From Isochrysis galbana (taxonomy: Eukaryota > Haptophyta > Isochrysidales > Isochrysidaceae), in NCBI GenBank assembly GCA_018136815.1, contig CM030940.1, forward strand, positions 4,445,500 through 4,466,499: DNA of 21,000 nucleotides. Reading direction: 5' to 3'. Position numbers and translations under genes: made by a program. Positions within the stretch are counted from its first letter, which is position 1; the number at the start of each line of letters is the position of its first letter. This document shows, in pieces, positions 17,866 through 21,000 of this stretch. The notes under the pieces were generated by a model. That model had not been told where the DNA came from. It saw only the letters and a list, made by a program, of their open reading frames with translations, and searched no databases.

Positions 17866-19260
17866 TCATCGCCGGCGCCCGGCCACTACGCACGCTCTTG
17901 ATTGACACTTGCGGAATAACTCGCTGTGGATGTAGCTCGTATGGATGAGACGGGCGGCGTGGAAACAGGCAGGGTGCTCCTGCACGTACCTCTGGAAATC
18001 GTCGTGCTTGCGCGCCCGCTCGTCCGAGCAGAGGTTATGCAAGCGGATCAATGCGAGCCCCTTCAAAGAGTCGTTCAGGCTACTCGCGTGTCGAAACAAG
18101 GCGGACTGCACTTCCGGACACTGGACGAGACGGCTCACAACTTGTGACGCCAACCAGGTGAGCCAAACGTAAGCGGATGCGCTCCTCGCCTGCCCGGTGC
18201 AGCCCTTAGTGGCCGAAATCCCTAGTATCGCCACGAGCTCACGCACGATCGGGTCGTCGTGGACGGAACTCCAAGCGCTGACATCGAGGCGACGGAATTT
18301 TCGGACGATCTTTGTGCGGACGTCCGTCGGGGAATCAGGGCCCATCAGCGCGCAGATCACACTCTCGTGCACGTATGCACCGTCGAACGGCACGTTCGCA
18401 ACGCGGACGAGCGCCTCCATGCTGCAGGGGCACTGCGTCTCATGGAAGAAGACGCGATCGAGCGTCTGGTCAAACCAGCCGGTCTTCAAGAGGCAAGCTG
18501 CGACTTCCGACGACCGCGCGATAGAACACAGGAACCGCGCCAGTGGTGCATTGAGCGAGTCAGCACTCTTGCAGAAGCGCTCGCAGAATCGCTGTACGCC
18601 GACGTCGTTGAAGAAAGCCTCGCGGAGCGACGGCGAGGTCGTGAGTGCTGTGAGTGCACCCCAGACGGAGCCCGACATACGGCCGCTGGTCAACTGTTGC
18701 AGGACAGTGCCTCCACCGGCGGTGATGAGGCGCTGCTTGGCGTCATCGTTCAAGCGCGGCACCGCATCGACATACAACCTCCATTCCTTCAGCGTCATGT
18801 CCACCTTGTCACCTTCACCCGTCACCCATTGAGGGAAGCGGGACTCGAACTCGTGGAAGGAAGTGCTGCCCCACTTCCGGTCGCGAATTCGGCAAGCTCG
18901 GCGACTCAAGCGCAACACGAAGATATTGGCGCTCTGCTGGCTGTCCAGAGGGACGTGCGCCATGCGCTGTGATACAGCAACATCGAAGGCGTGATCGTCC
19001 GAGTCTTCCTCTTGCTCGTCCAAGCCTTCCGCTTCCTTGTCAACGTCCACTTTCGGCTCCTCCGCCAGCGCTGCGGCCGTTTCGGCGGCTTCAAGCTCCG
19101 CCAGCACCACCTGGATGTCTCTAGGCGGCGGAGGCGGCGGAGGCCTCTGCGGTGCAGTGGAACGCCTCGCCACCTTGCTTGGTCGTGCTAGGAATGGGAA
19201 GGTCTCGAACAGCGAGGGCTCCGTACTTTGCGGGCGTTTGGGGCGCCGAGTGGACAGCAT
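17866..19260 (-). CDS. Unrecognised protein with acidic N-terminal region and helical-repeat-like body
   Basis: 464-aa frame from ATG 19260. The N-terminus is basic (R-R-P-K-R-P, a possible nuclear localisation signal), then a seven-proline run near residue 40 and an acidic stretch near 75-90. Residues about 150-450 are an even mix of hydrophobic and charged residues in short helix-like blocks with small repeats of the L-x-x-L kind, reminiscent of ARM/HEAT solenoids, but I cannot identify a family. The last eight residues are Arg/Val-rich and may be artefactual: another frame at 17790-17885 reads as a plausible tail (G-P-A-F-K-K-F-L-K-E-F-A-E-A-L-S) ending in TAG, so a short intron or frame error near 17886-17990 could move the true end. 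It is divergent from the RING gene at 20029 across a G-rich promoter interval. Confidence 0.75.
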   Translation of the reverse strand: MLSTRRPKRPQSTEPSLFETFPFLARPSKVARRSTAPQRPPPPPPPRDIQVVLAELEAAETAAALAEEPKVDVDKEAEGLDEQEEDSDDHAFDVAVSQRMAHVPLDSQQSANIFVLRLSRRACRIRDRKWGSTSFHEFESRFPQWVTGEGDKVDMTLKEWRLYVDAVPRLNDDAKQRLITAGGGTVLQQLTSGRMSGSVWGALTALTTSPSLREAFFNDVGVQRFCERFCKSADSLNAPLARFLCSIARSSEVAACLLKTGWFDQTLDRVFFHETQCPCSMEALVRVANVPFDGAYVHESVICALMGPDSPTDVRTKIVRKFRRLDVSAWSSVHDDPIVRELVAILGISATKGCTGQARSASAYVWLTWLASQVVSRLVQCPEVQSALFRHASSLNDSLKGLALIRLHNLCSDERARKHDDFQRYVQEHPACFHAARLIHTSYIHSELFRKCQSRACVVAGRRR

Positions 19261-19264
19261 GGAA

Positions 19265-19555
19265 GAGGCGGGGGGGGGGCGGGGAGGAAGGGGCGAGGCC
19301 GGGGGGGGGGAGGGCGGGAGGGGGGCAGGAAGAAGGAAACGAGGAAGGGAGGGGGAGGGGGGGGGGGGGCGGCGGCGGTTGTGGAGGCGAGGGGTTGGGG
19401 GGCAGGGGGGGCAGGGGGCCAGGGGGCCAGGGGGGAGGGGGCAGGGGGGGGGGGGGGGGGGCAGGGGGCCAGGGGGGGGGGGGCCAGGGGGGGGGGGCCA
19501 GGGGGCGAGGAGGGGCCGGCCGGGGCGGGAAGAGAGAAGAGGGAGGGGGGGGCGG
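19265..19555 (+). repeat. G-rich low-complexity tract in a divergent promoter region
   Basis: Dense G-runs, many of 6-15 bases, with repeated GGGGGCCAGGGGG and GGGGCAGGGGG words between 19385 and 19510. The plus strand has many runs suited to G-quadruplexes. Frames crossing it encode only Gly or Pro repeats. It separates the divergent gene starts at 19260 and 20029. Confidence 0.9.
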
Positions 19556-20028
19556 GCGGCGGAGAGCGCGCCTCTCGGTCGTCAAAGACTCCTTCACGTC
19601 TCTTCTGTGACCATCGTAAACGTGATGGATTGGAGCGGTGGAGCTGTCGACGCCCAACGCGGAATGCGAATGGGACGCAACGAGAACGGAAGGAATGTTT
19701 GGGTGGATGATGGGACGGGCAACGAGCGCGGAATGCTCCGAACGCGGGATGATGGGGAGTGTGCGGACGGAGGGGGAGCGAGGCGAACAACACGCGGGAG
19801 CGGCGGAGGAGCGAGGGCGAGAGAGAGAGCGAGGGGGCCAGGAGCGAGAGGAGGGTGCGAGCGAGGCGCCGGAGTGTTTTGTGACCTCGGGAGCAAAAGT
19901 GCGCATCCGCGCGACCAGAAAACCGCGCGTTGACAGGGCGCAAAGTGTCAGTTTACGGAGGGGGCAGTCTCCACGAGCCGCACCGGTCCGCGCCGCCCCC
20001 CCCCCCCCCTCGCCCCTCCAGAGTCTCA

Positions 20029-20419
20029 ATGGCCGACGCCAAGTGCGAGTTCTGCGGCGAGGACACCCCACAGCATCCCATGATGCCGTGTGGTCACCCG
20101 TCTTGCATTCTCTGCGCAGCGTTTCCCAAGTGCGCCGCGTGCTTCGCCGACGAATGCGAAGACAAACAAGGCCCTAAACCTGAACCTGATCGTGGTTTCC
20201 GCCGTTCGAGTGCCGCCCGTCGCAATCGCGCCAGCTCACACTCCCCTTATAATGTGCGAGTTATGCGGCGAGCGGCGAGGTCACGCCGCTGCATCCCATA
20301 AACAGTGCACCCGTCCTGCAATAGTTGCGTCCACGTTTCCTAACTGCGCCGTGTGCCTCGCCGAAGACTACGGCGCTGGACGAAATGCACCGCCGTCTGA
20401 GTGCCCGTCGACCCGTTGA
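20029..20419 (+). CDS. Small protein with a compact RING finger and a degenerate second copy (two exons)
   Basis: Exon 1 is 20029-20191 and exon 2 is 20235-20419, giving 115 aa ending in TGA. Exon 1 holds C6-x2-C9-x10-C20-x-H22-x2-C25-x2-C28-x5-C34-x2-C37, a complete but very compact C3HC4 RING pattern, which in known families suggests ubiquitin-ligase-type Zn2+ binding. Exon 2 repeats the frame of the motif (C-E-L-C-G-E ... F-P-N-C-A-V-C) but lacks the central H and C ligands. Without splicing, each frame stops or lacks one half, and the intron joins them in phase. The ATG lies 9 bp after a C-rich run. It is divergent from the 19260 gene. The function is unknown; the short loops also allow a non-RING zinc knuckle. 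Confidence 0.75.
20192..20234 (+). other. 43-bp GT-AG intron
   Basis: Begins GTGGTTTCC and ends GCGCCAG. The donor splits a codon after its first base, and removal joins exon 1 to the second Cys-rich repeat in frame. Forty-three bases is near the short end of eukaryotic introns. Confidence 0.7.
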
Positions 20420-20655
20420 CGTCGGGGGCAATAATTACGTTGGTGGTGACTAACCTGGAATCTAGGGTTGTGTGTTGTGGCTGTGTGTCGCATTCGCGAT
20501 GTCTCAGAGGCAAAAAGAAATAACAGTAAAAGAAAAACAGTAAACAGTAAAAAGAACAGAGGAAGAAAGAAGAAGAAAAGTGAAAAAGAAGAGAAAAAAA
20601 CCCAGAGTATATAGGGCGGTTCTCAGCCCTTCCCATCGGCCCTATGGCTACGTAA
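20420..20655. other. Downstream flank with purine-rich tract
   Basis: Presumed 3' UTR of the RING gene, then an A/G-rich tract at about 20511-20598 in which AACAGTAAA-like words recur three or four times. No gene is seen. Confidence 0.5.
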
Positions 20656-20663
20656 ACTCTCGC

Positions 20664-20740
20664 GTGGCATAGTGGTTCAACCCACCGCCTCCACCAACCT
20701 TTTGCTCTGGGTCGCGAGTTCGAGTCCGGACGGAGCGCTC
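20664..20740 (+). repeat. tRNA-derived SINE-like head
   Basis: TGGCATAGTGG at 20665-20675 resembles a pol III A box and GAGTTCGAGTCC at 20716-20727 a B box, with normal spacing. D, T and acceptor stems do not pair properly, so it is not a functional tRNA. A tRNA-derived SINE or tRNA pseudogene is the likely explanation. Confidence 0.6.
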
Positions 20741-20780
20741 TGCAGTTTGAGCCCCGCTCCTTCTCCTCTCCGCTCTTCTT

Positions 20781-20905
20781 CTACAGTTAAATTCCACGCT
20801 CTTCTTCTACCGTTAGAAATCCTGCCTCTTCCTACTGTTGAAATTCCTGTCTTCCTACCGTTAAAATTCTGCACTCCGTCTACCGTTAAAATCCTGCCTC
20901 CGTCG
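20781..20905 (+). repeat. Five-unit 23-26-bp minisatellite
   Basis: Units start at 20781, 20807, 20832, 20855 and 20880 with CTACNGTTRAAAT-like cores followed by CCTGCCTCTTC-like text. It follows the tRNA-like segment and could be its SINE body or tail. Confidence 0.8.
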
Positions 20906-21000
20906 CCTTGCCAAGACATTTCCTGCCGGCTTCCTTGCCAGTTCCTTCCGAGTTCCTTCCGCCCCGGTTTCCCGCTTGTCTGCAAAACGGTTTCACCGCA

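Noticed and set aside
19121-20071. 316-codon proline-rich minus-strand frame and glycine-rich plus-strand frames
   Set aside because: Homopolymer-driven frames over the G-rich tract between two divergent genes.
20664-20740. Functional tRNA gene
   Set aside because: A and B boxes are recognisable but the acceptor, D and T stems do not pair.

Overview
The window looks like nuclear DNA of a GC-rich microbial eukaryote, most plausibly an alga of the haptophyte or stramenopile type; this lineage call is a weak inference. The signs are long GC-rich ORFs with few introns and no operon-like packing, intergenic (CT)n/(GA)n and poly-C/poly-G tracts, a non-LTR retrotransposon, one convincing 43-bp GT-AG intron, and no bacterial gene order. 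No CRISPR array, rRNA or intact tRNA was seen.

Layout. (1) 584-2065 (+): a predicted type II membrane or secretory protein with a polyproline stem and a cysteine-rich C-terminal domain, behind a GA microsatellite. (2) 2668-6213: a broken LINE on the minus strand (endonuclease scrap, reverse transcriptase, frameshift, C-terminal CCHC region), bracketed by about 90-bp inverted repeats. (3) 6214-8998: an accessory stretch with an AT-rich island carrying three about 100-bp repeats, a long CT microsatellite, a palindrome-rich minisatellite, a 0.92-kb insertion with a 19-bp target-site duplication and an A-rich tail, and dispersed repeat modules. (4) 9451-12573 (-): a 1040-aa protein with divergent EF-hands. 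(5) 12949-14140: poly-C, second copies of the dispersed modules, and a CT tract with a hairpin. (6) 14396-15517 (+): a membrane-anchored short-chain dehydrogenase/reductase. (7) 15518-17789: mostly noncoding, with an inverted copy of the palindromic minisatellite and a second, divergent LINE relic. (8) 17866-19260 (-) and 20029-20419 (+): a head-to-head pair separated by a strongly G-rich 768-bp interval. The first encodes an unrecognised helical-repeat-like protein, the second a small two-exon protein with a compact RING and a degenerate second RING-like copy. (9) 20664-20905: a tRNA-derived-looking segment followed by a five-unit minisatellite.

The host genes show no shared pathway. The densest unexplained signal lies in the repeats: inverted repeats around the LINE, the retroposon-like insertion, the palindromic minisatellite in two opposed copies 9 kb apart, and modules A and B that recur in different arrangements. 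I see no defence or biosynthetic system.
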